From Candidatus Rifleibacteriota bacterium (GTDB lineage: Bacteria > Muiribacteriota > Ozemobacteria > Ozemobacterales > Ozemobacteraceae): a DNA stretch of 58,662 bases. Shown here in pieces: positions 24,401 through 32,970 of the stretch. The stretch covers positions 1-58,662 of the forward strand of contig JAFPZP010000044.1 of assembly GCA_017417215.1 (NCBI GenBank), written 5' to 3'. The notes beneath the pieces are model-generated. The model searched no databases, was not told the origin of the DNA, and saw only the letters and a list, made by a program, of their open reading frames with translations. A program made the translations under genes and the position numbers. Numbering within the stretch: the stretch's first letter is position 1; every line of letters starts with the position of its first letter.

Positions 24401-25201
24401 AATATTGATATTAAAATTCCAAATATTCCTGAGTTTTCTGATAAAGAGCTTCTGCAGGCAGAAAAAGAAGTTTTTGGCTTCTATTTCATAGGTAATCCTT
24501 ATGACCCTGTATCGCCTATTGGTAAAGTATTTGCCAATACTCCACTGAGTAATTTGGCAAAGTATTCAAAAAAGGCTGATTCTAACGAAGAAGACGAAGA
24601 AGATAGTTCTTCTGAAGTAAACTTAGCTGCTTTCGATGGTTCTTCATATCGTGTCTGCGGTATTTTAGCTGGTTTGAAGAAAGTTATAACCAAAAAGGGT
24701 GATACTATGGCTTTTATAACAATAGAAGCCAATAATGCTTCTTTAGAGGTTACTGTTTTCCCAAAAACTTATGAAGAATGTGGTTCTAAATTACAGATTG
24801 ATGAACCTCTGTTTATGATTATTAGAACCCAGATTATGGACGGGGTTGTTAAAGCGAATGCAGAAAAGATTTTTGTATTAGAAGATTTGGATCAGGAAGG
24901 TTTTACAAAGCTTTCTTTCAATATTCCTAAGGGTTTTAATAAAAAAAGCTATTATGATCAGCTTCTTGAAGTTTTGCGAAAGAGTCCGGGACAAACATCT
25001 TTTACCATTAGCATAACTACAGATGACGACAAAAAAGTTACTTTAAGACCGCCATCTAAGTTTAGAGTTGCTTTAAATCCTGTATTAATAAAAGAATGGG
25101 AAAATATTTGCGGACGAAACTCATTGAAAATAGATTTCCCTGCTCTCGATTCTTTGGCACAAAAAAGTGGTTTTAAAAGAAGACTTGCTGTTGCAAAGTA
25201 G
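21482..25201 (+). CDS. dnaE: DNA polymerase III alpha subunit
   Basis: 1239-aa replicative polymerase of the DnaE1 type. N-terminal PHP domain ([16 protein letters not shown], near residues 7-22), polymerase palm with [18 protein letters not shown] (two catalytic Asp) and [14 protein letters not shown], fingers with [20 protein letters not shown], then helix-hairpin-helix ([21 protein letters not shown]) and an OB-fold near the C-terminus ([18 protein letters not shown]). All expected blocks are present and in order. ATG 21482 has no Shine-Dalgarno and a TATAAT ends only 8 bases before it, so a leaderless mRNA is possible; a TTG at 21473 would lie inside the -10 element. Confidence 0.96.
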   Translation: [1239 protein letters not shown]

Positions 25202-25242
25202 ACTCTTGACGTTGACAGTATAGCTGTTGTAAGTTGTGTGGT

Positions 25243-27993
25243 ATGAAAAAACTTTTAGTTAATATAATTCTTTTTTCTTTAATAATGCTTTGTATCCCAG
25301 GGTTTGCAACAGAATTAGACCCTGTATATAGGCATTTGGGAAAATATAACTATTTTGTTGCTTCAGGTTTAAGACTTTATTATCCGGATAGTATAAAAGA
25401 TGCAATTCCTAGAATAGCTACAAGTTTTGCAAAAGTTAGAGAAAGAGTATTAAGCAATTTCCCTAAGGATAAAGATTTTATAGCTACAGTAGTTTTAGAC
25501 GCGCATGATGATTCCATAGATAGCAGTGCAAATTCTAAATTTGACTTGATTAATCTTTGTATTTTTGAAGAAATGGACGTTCTTTCTGCCCGTTCATATT
25601 CTTTAGAGAAAAGATTTGCTTTATTATTAGCAAAGACTTTGGTAAAACGTGCAACTTCAAATGTCAGCTTTACCTGGCGTCGTTCTATAGCAATGTTGGC
25701 TATACCTCATTGGTTTGTAGAAGGTATGGCATTAAATTATGCTTTTCCGATAGATTCTATTCATTATAGCCGTTTGCTTGATATGGCAAAATATAAACGT
25801 CTTTATTCTTTAGATGAATTGAATACTATAACCAGCCAGCCAACTCTTGTGAAGGAAGAAATGCTTTTCCAAGCTCATTCTATGCTAGCTTATTGGGAAA
25901 GCACTTATAAAAAAGGCGCAGACGTAGAATTGGTTTCTTCTATTATCAGAAATTTCAGAAGTTTCGAAGTGGCTTTTAAAAAATATTATGGTGTTAGTCT
26001 TAACGAGGCTTTTAATTCTTATGTAAAATATGTACTAACTCAGAGTAATTTTTCAGAAGACTTTATTGAACCAGATTTGCTAGATGTTGATTATATAAAA
26101 GAAGATGCTAAAATTTTTCGTTCTTATCAAAGAATTAGTGAAACAGAAAGAATCTGGGTATCTTCTAAAAGATATACTACTGAAAACTATGATTTGTATT
26201 ATAGAAATGGAATTCAAAAACCCGTTGTTTTATTGAAAAATGTTCATCCTGCCATACTTTATGATTCTAGTAGTCATGAAATCATACTTGGTCGCTATAA
26301 AGTCAATAATCGCAGAGAAAAAAGACTTATTCTTTATGCAGTAAATACAAATGGAAATATTCGATGTATTTCCAATAATAATGGTAGTTTCAAACCATTA
26401 GGCATAATAGATAATAAGATTTTTTATACTAATATTAATAATGGCTTAACAAAAATAATGTCTGTAGATAAAGAGAATGGATTAGGGCAAATAGAGCTTG
26501 AATTTGATGCTTCCCTTAGACCATTAGATATTGCATTAGATGTAATAAATAAAAGAGTATTTTTTACTTTTAAATCTGTTGATTTTGAAACCTGTTTAGC
26601 GGTGGTTCCTTTATCTGAAAAGAAAATTAAAAAATCTCCAGATTTATTAATTAACTATGATGGTGATTTGATGGCTTTAAGAGTATTTGACGGGACTTTA
26701 TGGGGAGCTTATGACCAGGATAATACAACAACTCAGTTGTTCTGTTTTGATGAAAAGAAAAAGCAAATAAAAAAATATTCAAATATTCCTGGTGGAGTTT
26801 GGGATATATCTTTTTCTGACCCAGAAAAGAAAAAAATAGATGTTTCAACAATCAATAAAGGTGGTTTTGCAATAGCTTCTTTACCACTTAATAAAACACC
26901 TGATGATATATTGGATGTTGATAATAAGCCAACTTCAATTGATGATAATATCATGGAAGTTAAAGGAACCAGATATAAAAGTGAATATCATGATAGCTTG
27001 TGGCAGCCAGTTCTAGGAAAAGACTCTGAAGGTAATGTTTTGGGGATATATAGCTATAGATCTGACAGACTGGATAGAAGCGGAATTATGTTTGCTCCTA
27101 CTTATGGTTTAAAGAGCCATGATTGGGGATATACTTCTCTATTTATGAAGCGTTTTGATATGTTGAAATCTTCTATTGGCTTTAATGATTATACTCTTTT
27201 AAAAGGCTATATGGGAACAGATTACTACGAAAGAATCCGTTCAAAAAGATTGCAATTTGATTATCCTTTAAAACTTGATATGCAGTTATCTTTTGGGTTT
27301 GATTTGGTTCAGCGAGGAATAGCTAAAATTAAAAAGAGATCAAGACAAGATGTAGTTCCAACAGCAGGGAAAGATCATTATTATTTCGTTCAATTAATGC
27401 AAAAATCTATTCGAACAGAGCCTTACAATGATGTTTTCCCTCGTAAGGGCAGAAAAGTAGAACTTAATTATAAACATGGTGTTGATAATTTATTTGGCGG
27501 CGATATGTTATATGACAGTATCTCGCTTAAATGGAATGAATTCGTTCCGTTAGATGATTATTATGTTTTGACCTTTAATGGTTTTATTGCAGAAGATGAC
27601 AAACATAATAACATAAGAAGACCAGATGACTTGAGCCTATGTAATGATGAGTATCTAAGAGCATATGATTCTTCTTATAAATCTGGAGATAAACTTAGAT
27701 ATGCTAGTTTTACTCTTGCTAGACCTATTCATATCGAGTTACCTAGGAGAATAGGTTGGTTGCAACCTGAATTTTCTGCTTTAGGTTTTTTCTGGGAAAT
27801 GGGTGATGTTAGAAATGATGGAAAATTTGATTATGATTACGATAGAGGCATAGAATTTGCCAGCAGTTTGCTGTTATTTAAGCGTCTCCCAATTTCTTTT
27901 AAAGCTGGTTATGCAAAAAGGAACGGGCAAGAAGGCAAAGGAACTTATTGTAACTTCTTTATGGATGATATTTCCGCAATTATGAATAATTAG
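25243..27993 (+). CDS. Exported protein: degenerate gluzincin-like domain, beta-propeller and barrel-like C-terminus (916 aa)
   Basis: Signal peptide MKKLLVNIILFSLIMLCIPGFA. Residues about 25-275 resemble the peptidase MA-like fold: the conserved IPHWFVEGMALNYAF segment is present, but the preceding helix reads LLLAKTLVKRA where active members have HExxH, so it is probably not a protease. Residues about 300-600 are repeated beta strands (ILYAVNTNGNIRCIS, IFYTNINNG..., LWGAYDQDNTTTQLF), a TolB-like propeller. The last 300 residues alternate aromatic strands and may form an outer-membrane barrel. ATG 25243 is preferred over a TTG nine bases earlier, since the signal peptide starts there. First gene of a run with the phosphodiester glycosidase (8 bases on) and ygiQ-like gene. 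Confidence 0.65.
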   Translation: MKKLLVNIILFSLIMLCIPGFATELDPVYRHLGKYNYFVASGLRLYYPDSIKDAIPRIATSFAKVRERVLSNFPKDKDFIATVVLDAHDDSIDSSANSKFDLINLCIFEEMDVLSARSYSLEKRFALLLAKTLVKRATSNVSFTWRRSIAMLAIPHWFVEGMALNYAFPIDSIHYSRLLDMAKYKRLYSLDELNTITSQPTLVKEEMLFQAHSMLAYWESTYKKGADVELVSSIIRNFRSFEVAFKKYYGVSLNEAFNSYVKYVLTQSNFSEDFIEPDLLDVDYIKEDAKIFRSYQRISETERIWVSSKRYTTENYDLYYRNGIQKPVVLLKNVHPAILYDSSSHEIILGRYKVNNRREKRLILYAVNTNGNIRCISNNNGSFKPLGIIDNKIFYTNINNGLTKIMSVDKENGLGQIELEFDASLRPLDIALDVINKRVFFTFKSVDFETCLAVVPLSEKKIKKSPDLLINYDGDLMALRVFDGTLWGAYDQDNTTTQLFCFDEKKKQIKKYSNIPGGVWDISFSDPEKKKIDVSTINKGGFAIASLPLNKTPDDILDVDNKPTSIDDNIMEVKGTRYKSEYHDSLWQPVLGKDSEGNVLGIYSYRSDRLDRSGIMFAPTYGLKSHDWGYTSLFMKRFDMLKSSIGFNDYTLLKGYMGTDYYERIRSKRLQFDYPLKLDMQLSFGFDLVQRGIAKIKKRSRQDVVPTAGKDHYYFVQLMQKSIRTEPYNDVFPRKGRKVELNYKHGVDNLFGGDMLYDSISLKWNEFVPLDDYYVLTFNGFIAEDDKHNNIRRPDDLSLCNDEYLRAYDSSYKSGDKLRYASFTLARPIHIELPRRIGWLQPEFSALGFFWEMGDVRNDGKFDYDYDRGIEFASSLLLFKRLPISFKAGYAKRNGQEGKGTYCNFFMDDISAIMNN

Positions 27994-28001
27994 GATACAA
28001 A

Positions 28002-29027
28002 ATGATAAACAGGTTCTTTTTAATAACTATTATATTGATTGAAATGCTATTCTCTTCTAATGTTTTGTTGGCTGAAACAAAAAAAGATGAAGGAACTAAA
28101 ACTGTTGTTGCCGTTAACAAAAAAGAGTCAACAACTGCATCAGATAGTAAAAATCTGGATGATAAAAGATTAAAGGGATTAAAAGTTGAGTTAAAGGGTG
28201 GAGTCAGGAAGCTTTTTGAAAACATGAATCAAAATATTCCTGCTAAGGAATTTGGTGATTTGCCAGAAGGTCTTGAAATTGTTGAAGGACAGGGATTTAG
28301 AGGAATTAAAATTACTCAAGGTCTTTTGGAATTCAGGGCTTATACCTGGTTAGATAATACAGGTTTAATGGATAACTATAAAAAATGTGAAGAAGAAGGC
28401 GATTCTATAGTAGCCGCAATAAATGGCAGTTTTTATTCAGAACGCGGTGTTCTTGGGCAGGTTATTCAAGACTCTCAGATTCCTAGAGTGAGACAGATTC
28501 CTGGACGTCTTTCAAGATGTTTTGTCTGTGCATATCGTGGTGCAAAGAATGCTCAGTTCTGGTATCTTGGAGAAACTTCCTTGACTAGTTTAGAATTAAT
28601 GATGCCTCACAAAAAGGAATATGTATGGTTTAATGGAACTGCGGACAGCAGTATTAGATGTGATAACCTTTTAGGTGGCGGTGGCTGGATTTTAAAACAT
28701 CGTAAAGATGCTCATTGGGAAGCAGTTGAAAGACAATATTTCAGATTCAGGCTAGAAGATCAGACTAGTAGAAAGACTGTTGTTGCACAAGATTCTGATA
28801 GAAACCTATATTTTATAGTATTTGAAGCTGGTTTTACTCTCCATCAGGTTGCTAGAGAATTAGTAAAAAATGAAGTATTCAAAAAAGTTCAAGAAGCAAT
28901 ATTCCTGGATGGTGGTTCTTCTTCTTGTATTGTTCTAAAGGGGAAGTATCTTGTAGCTCCTCTTTATATGATTGATAAAGCTCGTTTCTCTTGTATTCAG
29001 ATTTTAAAGCCGACTCTTATCTGGTAA
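28002..29027 (+). CDS. Exported phosphodiester glycosidase family protein (NAGPA/DUF2233 domain)
   Basis: N-terminal hydrophobic signal (about 1-24), a charged linker, then the NAGPA-type domain: IVAAINGSFYSERGVLGQV, GGGGWILKH, RKTVVAQDSDRNLYFIVFEAGFTLHQVARELV and the hallmark AIFLDGGSSSCIVLKGK. Family members cleave phosphodiester-linked sugars; bacterial ones act in exopolysaccharide or teichoic-acid-like glycan metabolism. Starts 8 bases after the preceding gene, so they are co-transcribed and probably both envelope proteins. Confidence 0.82.
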   Translation: MINRFFLITIILIEMLFSSNVLLAETKKDEGTKTVVAVNKKESTTASDSKNLDDKRLKGLKVELKGGVRKLFENMNQNIPAKEFGDLPEGLEIVEGQGFRGIKITQGLLEFRAYTWLDNTGLMDNYKKCEEEGDSIVAAINGSFYSERGVLGQVIQDSQIPRVRQIPGRLSRCFVCAYRGAKNAQFWYLGETSLTSLELMMPHKKEYVWFNGTADSSIRCDNLLGGGGWILKHRKDAHWEAVERQYFRFRLEDQTSRKTVVAQDSDRNLYFIVFEAGFTLHQVARELVKNEVFKKVQEAIFLDGGSSSCIVLKGKYLVAPLYMIDKARFSCIQILKPTLIW

Positions 29028-29037
29028 GCATATTTAT

Positions 29038-30726
29038 ATGTTAGAGTATCCATCTATAGCTTTTCGTGGCAAAAAATACATTGCGAATTGTGATAAAAAT
29101 ATAAAAAATTTTGATGTAATACTTGTTTCTGGCGATGCTTATGTTGATCACCCTTCATTTCCAACTGCTGTAATATATAGATTATTGCGTCATTTGGGAC
29201 TTTCTGTTGCGATTATTGTTCAGCCGGATTGGAATTCTGATGATGATTTTAAGGTCTGGGGTGAACCAAAACTGTTTTTCTCTATTAATTCAGGGGCTAT
29301 GGATAGCATGGTTTCTAACTATACCTCTGCGAGTATGCCTAGAAGTAAAGATAGGCTTTCCCCTGATGGTAGAACGGGGCTCAGACCCAAGAGAGCATTA
29401 CTGGTTTATGTTCAGAAAATTCATCAGCTTTTTAAAAAATCATTAATAATTGTGGGTGGCGTTGAAGCTTCTATGCGCCGTTTTTCTCATTATGATTATT
29501 GGGAAAATAAAGTTAAAGATCCTATATTGATGGATGCTCCTGCTGATTTGCTGATGTATGGCATGGGAGAAGCTATCTACCCTAAGATTATTGATTGGTT
29601 AAAGAATTGCAAAGAAAATGAATTGCCACAGATTCCGCAAACAGTAATAAAAGTTAAGCATGATAGCTGGAAAGATTTGATAAAAGACAAATATTCAATT
29701 TTGCCATCAGTAGAATCATGCAAAACTGATAAATCTGTTTATATGGAATTAGCTAAGATTCTTGATGTTAGCATGAGACCGGGGGCTGATATATTGATTC
29801 AGCAGCATCCAAAGGGTGATATAATTTGTTTCCCTCCGACTGCTGAAGTTTTTGATGAAGAAATCGCAATGATGGATAAACTGAAATTCAATCGCAGGTC
29901 TCATCCTATTTACGATAAGCCTGTTCCCGCATTGGAACCAGTACAGTTCTCTGTGCAATCTCATAGAGGGTGCTTGAGCGCTTGCAGTTTTTGTGCATTA
30001 TCTTTGCATCAGGGAAGAATAATTCGTTCGCGCTCAAAAGAAAGCATTTTAAGAGAAATAGCAGAGTTTACTAAGCATCCGGATTTTAAGGGTATTGTGC
30101 CTGATGTAGGCGGTCCTGCTGTTAATATGTATGGGTGGGAATGCTCTGTTGGCGGTTGCAATAGAAGAGCATGTCTTTACCCGACAATTTGCAAGAACTT
30201 AAAGCATTCGTTAAAGCCATTGGCAGATGTATTGAAGGCAGCTTTAAAAATCAAAGGTGTTAAGAAAGTCTTTCTAGGTTCTGGTTTGCGATACGATATA
30301 ATCAGAGAAGATGAATGGGATATTTTCGAATATATAGTATTTAACCACGTTTCAGGTCAATTGAAAGTTGCACCAGAACACTTTGACAAAAATGTTCTGC
30401 ATTTGATGCGAAAAGGAGAAAATGCAGATTTTGGAGCTTTTGCCAAAAAGTTTTATGAATCTTGCAGGAATCATAACAAAAAGTTGTTCTTGGTTCCTTA
30501 TTTGATGACTGCTTTCCCTGGTAGTCAGGAAGGTGACAAGATACTTGTAAAAAAAGTTAAAGAGCTTCATCTTGTTCATGAGCAGATTCAGGAATTTACT
30601 CCAACTCCAGGTAGTATTGGCAGTGCTATGTATTATACAGAAAAAGACTTTGATGGGAACAAAGTTTGGGTGCCCAAAACTCGCACAGAACGCATGAAAA
30701 CGAGAGCTAAACTTCAAAAAACTTGA
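29038..30726 (+). CDS. YgiQ family radical SAM protein
   Basis: 562-aa UPF0313/YgiQ protein. Radical SAM cluster motif SHRGCLSACSFCALSLHQGR (CxxxCxxC, Cys at about 312, 316 and 319) with the family's N-terminal domain (VSGDAYVDHPSFPTAVIYRLL, IVGGVEASMRRFSHYDYW, DLLMYGMGE) and the C-terminal QIQEFTPTPGSIGSAMYYT. The substrate of the family is not known to me. Starts 10 bases after the glycosidase; no dedicated promoter seen. Confidence 0.92.
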   Translation: MLEYPSIAFRGKKYIANCDKNIKNFDVILVSGDAYVDHPSFPTAVIYRLLRHLGLSVAIIVQPDWNSDDDFKVWGEPKLFFSINSGAMDSMVSNYTSASMPRSKDRLSPDGRTGLRPKRALLVYVQKIHQLFKKSLIIVGGVEASMRRFSHYDYWENKVKDPILMDAPADLLMYGMGEAIYPKIIDWLKNCKENELPQIPQTVIKVKHDSWKDLIKDKYSILPSVESCKTDKSVYMELAKILDVSMRPGADILIQQHPKGDIICFPPTAEVFDEEIAMMDKLKFNRRSHPIYDKPVPALEPVQFSVQSHRGCLSACSFCALSLHQGRIIRSRSKESILREIAEFTKHPDFKGIVPDVGGPAVNMYGWECSVGGCNRRACLYPTICKNLKHSLKPLADVLKAALKIKGVKKVFLGSGLRYDIIREDEWDIFEYIVFNHVSGQLKVAPEHFDKNVLHLMRKGENADFGAFAKKFYESCRNHNKKLFLVPYLMTAFPGSQEGDKILVKKVKELHLVHEQIQEFTPTPGSIGSAMYYTEKDFDGNKVWVPKTRTERMKTRAKLQKT

Positions 30727-30740
30727 AAATTTTTTGAAAC

Positions 30741-30782
30741 GTGATGAGTGATTAGTGGTGGGTGATGAGAATTGAGAGATTA
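30741..30782. repeat. Degenerate heptanucleotide tandem repeat
   Basis: Six 7-bp units: GTGATGA, GTGATTA, GTGGTGG, GTGATGA, GAATTGA, GAGATTA, immediately after the ygiQ-like gene. Different unit from the other heptad arrays, same period. Confidence 0.65.
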
Positions 30783-30901
30783 GTTCACTTTTGTCGGTTA
30801 ACCTTTGCCAGTAAAAATATTAGTTGGTTGTTACATATAACTGACAAATGAAAACAGATAACAGAATTAAGAAATACTAAAATAGTGAATGGGAGTAAAT
30901 T

Positions 30902-32206
30902 ATGAAGAAAGTAAAAATAGTTTTATGGGTTATTTTTGCTATAGTTGCGTTATTAGTATTTAATGCTATAAGAACATACAACTTCATGCAAAGTTATGGT
31001 ATGAATTTAAGAGATATGAAAAGCCAATTTAGGCCAGTATTCCCTGATTATGATGATAATAATTTCCCTGAATTTGGGAAAAATTTTGTTTGCACCGACC
31101 CAAATAAATGTGAAGATTTTTTGCTTGAATCTAAATTATTTGATTCAGAACTCCAAGAAAAATTCTATAAGAAAGTAAAAGCATTAAAAATAGAAAACTT
31201 TGACGAATTTAAATCAAAACTGGTTCCTTCTGTCTTAGATTTTATGAAAAAAGAAAAGAAAAATATATATCCAACGGCTGAAGAAACTGAAAATTATCCT
31301 AATCTGCCTACCATACAGACAGTTAGAAATACAGTAAATTATTGGATAGATATGGGCTTTTTATATGGTAAAAAAGGCGATTATAACACGTCTTTACTGA
31401 TTTATCATGGTATTTTTTATTTAAGCAGAGAATTAATGACTTCCTTTGCACGTAGCGGTGAATTTATTATTAAAATGCATTCTGGAAATTATAATAAACA
31501 TGCTTCTACAGCAATTCTATTATGGGCAAGCCGTCCACATCCAGAATGTCAGGAATTAAGCAAAAGCGTTGCAAAAGACATTCTAAAATTAGTTGAAGCT
31601 GATTATCCTTTAAGTAGAAATCTTGAATATAATAAATCTAAAGTAGACAATATAATAAAACACTTTTCCAAAAAAACTTCATTAGTAGGGGAAGGGGCAA
31701 TAAATACAAGCTATTATAAAGATGAAATTGATTTATATATTAATGAACCTCTGAAACTAGAAGCTAAGCCATTCAAAGAAGTTAGAAAAGATTATTATTA
31801 TTATGCTAATAAAATTAAAGCAGCAAATTCTCCCAGTGGTTTTGTAAAATATATACCTTATTTTTGTCTTAATCCTCAAAGAGTAATAGTCCATTATATT
31901 GTTTTTAATTGTCAGCACTATCCAAATATTACTAGTTTAAAACTCTATATTGAAGAGTCATTAGGTTATATGGAATTTGCAGCTATTGCTTTATTGATAA
32001 ATTCTTATTACTGTCAAAAGGGTAATTTGCCACAATCTATGGATGAATTAGAAAAATGGTTTGGGCAAAAGCTTCCTGTCAATCGTTTTGATTATGAGCC
32101 TTATGTTATAGATAAAAATGGAAAGCATCTTTTAACTTTTAAGCATGTTGACAAATCATATGAAATTAAAGATTTTGAATTGAATTTTGATTTTTCTATG
32201 AAATGA
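30902..32206 (+). CDS. Membrane-anchored protein of unknown function (434 aa)
   Basis: One N-terminal hydrophobic anchor (about residues 5-24) followed by a large, soluble, mostly helical extracytoplasmic domain rich in Lys, Tyr and Asn. Good Shine-Dalgarno (GGGAG) before ATG 30902. The stop overlaps the next start as ATGA, so it is coupled to the GNAT gene. The C-terminal stretch MEFAAIALLINSYYCQKGNLPQSMDEL resembles the tail pattern seen in proteins that look for 'size or maturation' features in bacterial lipoproteins, but I cannot name a family. Confidence 0.7.
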   Translation: MKKVKIVLWVIFAIVALLVFNAIRTYNFMQSYGMNLRDMKSQFRPVFPDYDDNNFPEFGKNFVCTDPNKCEDFLLESKLFDSELQEKFYKKVKALKIENFDEFKSKLVPSVLDFMKKEKKNIYPTAEETENYPNLPTIQTVRNTVNYWIDMGFLYGKKGDYNTSLLIYHGIFYLSRELMTSFARSGEFIIKMHSGNYNKHASTAILLWASRPHPECQELSKSVAKDILKLVEADYPLSRNLEYNKSKVDNIIKHFSKKTSLVGEGAINTSYYKDEIDLYINEPLKLEAKPFKEVRKDYYYYANKIKAANSPSGFVKYIPYFCLNPQRVIVHYIVFNCQHYPNITSLKLYIEESLGYMEFAAIALLINSYYCQKGNLPQSMDELEKWFGQKLPVNRFDYEPYVIDKNGKHLLTFKHVDKSYEIKDFELNFDFSMK

Positions 32207-32904
32207 AGCTTTTAGAACTGCTGTATAACAACGAAAACAGATATATTGATGAAATAGACAGGCTGGAAAAGAATCCTGAAGAAGTAAGTTTCATAGAAGC
32301 TAGTAATAGCTGTGGCTGGGTTTGCTTACAGGCTTCCGATAATAGCTTTGACTGGAACATTGCTCGACTTGTGGGAGATTGGCAGATTGCGAAAAGTGTC
32401 ATCGGCAATATTCCATTTAAAGAATATGTTCTCTTAGTCGACGAAGGTGTTGATTTAAGCGATTATTCAGATTATAAAGCTGAAGGAAGTATATTATATT
32501 TTGAAAATGTTGTTTCAGCCGATGCTGATTATGATGAAATCGAGGCTAACAGCTATTTGAATTGCTCTGAGGTAGGTTTGCCAAAGCAAAGTATAAGAGC
32601 AAAAGCTTCAGCTTTAAACAGCCGCATTGATGATTTATATCTTGTTATGAAAAATGGAATATGTGGCTATATTAAAGTGATTAAAAGCACTTGGCACTTT
32701 GCAGAGGTTGCTATTGAAATAAATGCAGAATACCGAGGGCAGGGTTTTGGAACAGCTTTAATGGAATTAATGCTTAGACAGTTTAATCTAAAGGGGTTGA
32801 AGATGAGTTATGTGGTTGAAAAAGATAATACCCCTTCGGTTAAGCTTGCTGAAAATTTTTTGAGTAGAAGATTTGTTTTGAATAAATATCTTTATGCTAA
32901 ATAA
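32203..32904 (+). CDS. GNAT-family N-acetyltransferase
   Basis: 233 aa with a C-terminal GNAT core: GICGYIKVIKSTWHFAEVAIEINAEYRGQGFGTALMELMLRQ contains the acetyl-CoA loop RGQGFG (about 177-182), followed by YVVEKDNTPSVKLAENF, the usual motif B. The N-terminal 130 residues are variable and may set the substrate. ATGA overlap with the upstream membrane-protein gene. Acceptor unknown. Confidence 0.82.
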   Translation: MKLLELLYNNENRYIDEIDRLEKNPEEVSFIEASNSCGWVCLQASDNSFDWNIARLVGDWQIAKSVIGNIPFKEYVLLVDEGVDLSDYSDYKAEGSILYFENVVSADADYDEIEANSYLNCSEVGLPKQSIRAKASALNSRIDDLYLVMKNGICGYIKVIKSTWHFAEVAIEINAEYRGQGFGTALMELMLRQFNLKGLKMSYVVEKDNTPSVKLAENFLSRRFVLNKYLYAK

Positions 32905-32908
32905 AAAT

Positions 32909-32947
32909 CCTGGATTAGTTTTGAATTTAGCATGAATCCAGGATTCT
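32909..32947. terminator. Bidirectional terminator between convergent genes
   Basis: Stem AATCCTGGATT / AATCCAGGATT with an 18-base loop, then TTAAATTGTTTTT on the plus strand and AAAATTTTTATT-type T-rich sequence on the minus strand. Confidence 0.7.
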
Positions 32948-32970
32948 TAAATTGTTTTTAATGTTTGCTA

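Noticed and set aside
25212..25240. Promoter with perfect TTGACA before the 916-aa exported protein
   Set aside because: No acceptable -10 at 15-19 bp; the -35-like word is probably chance.
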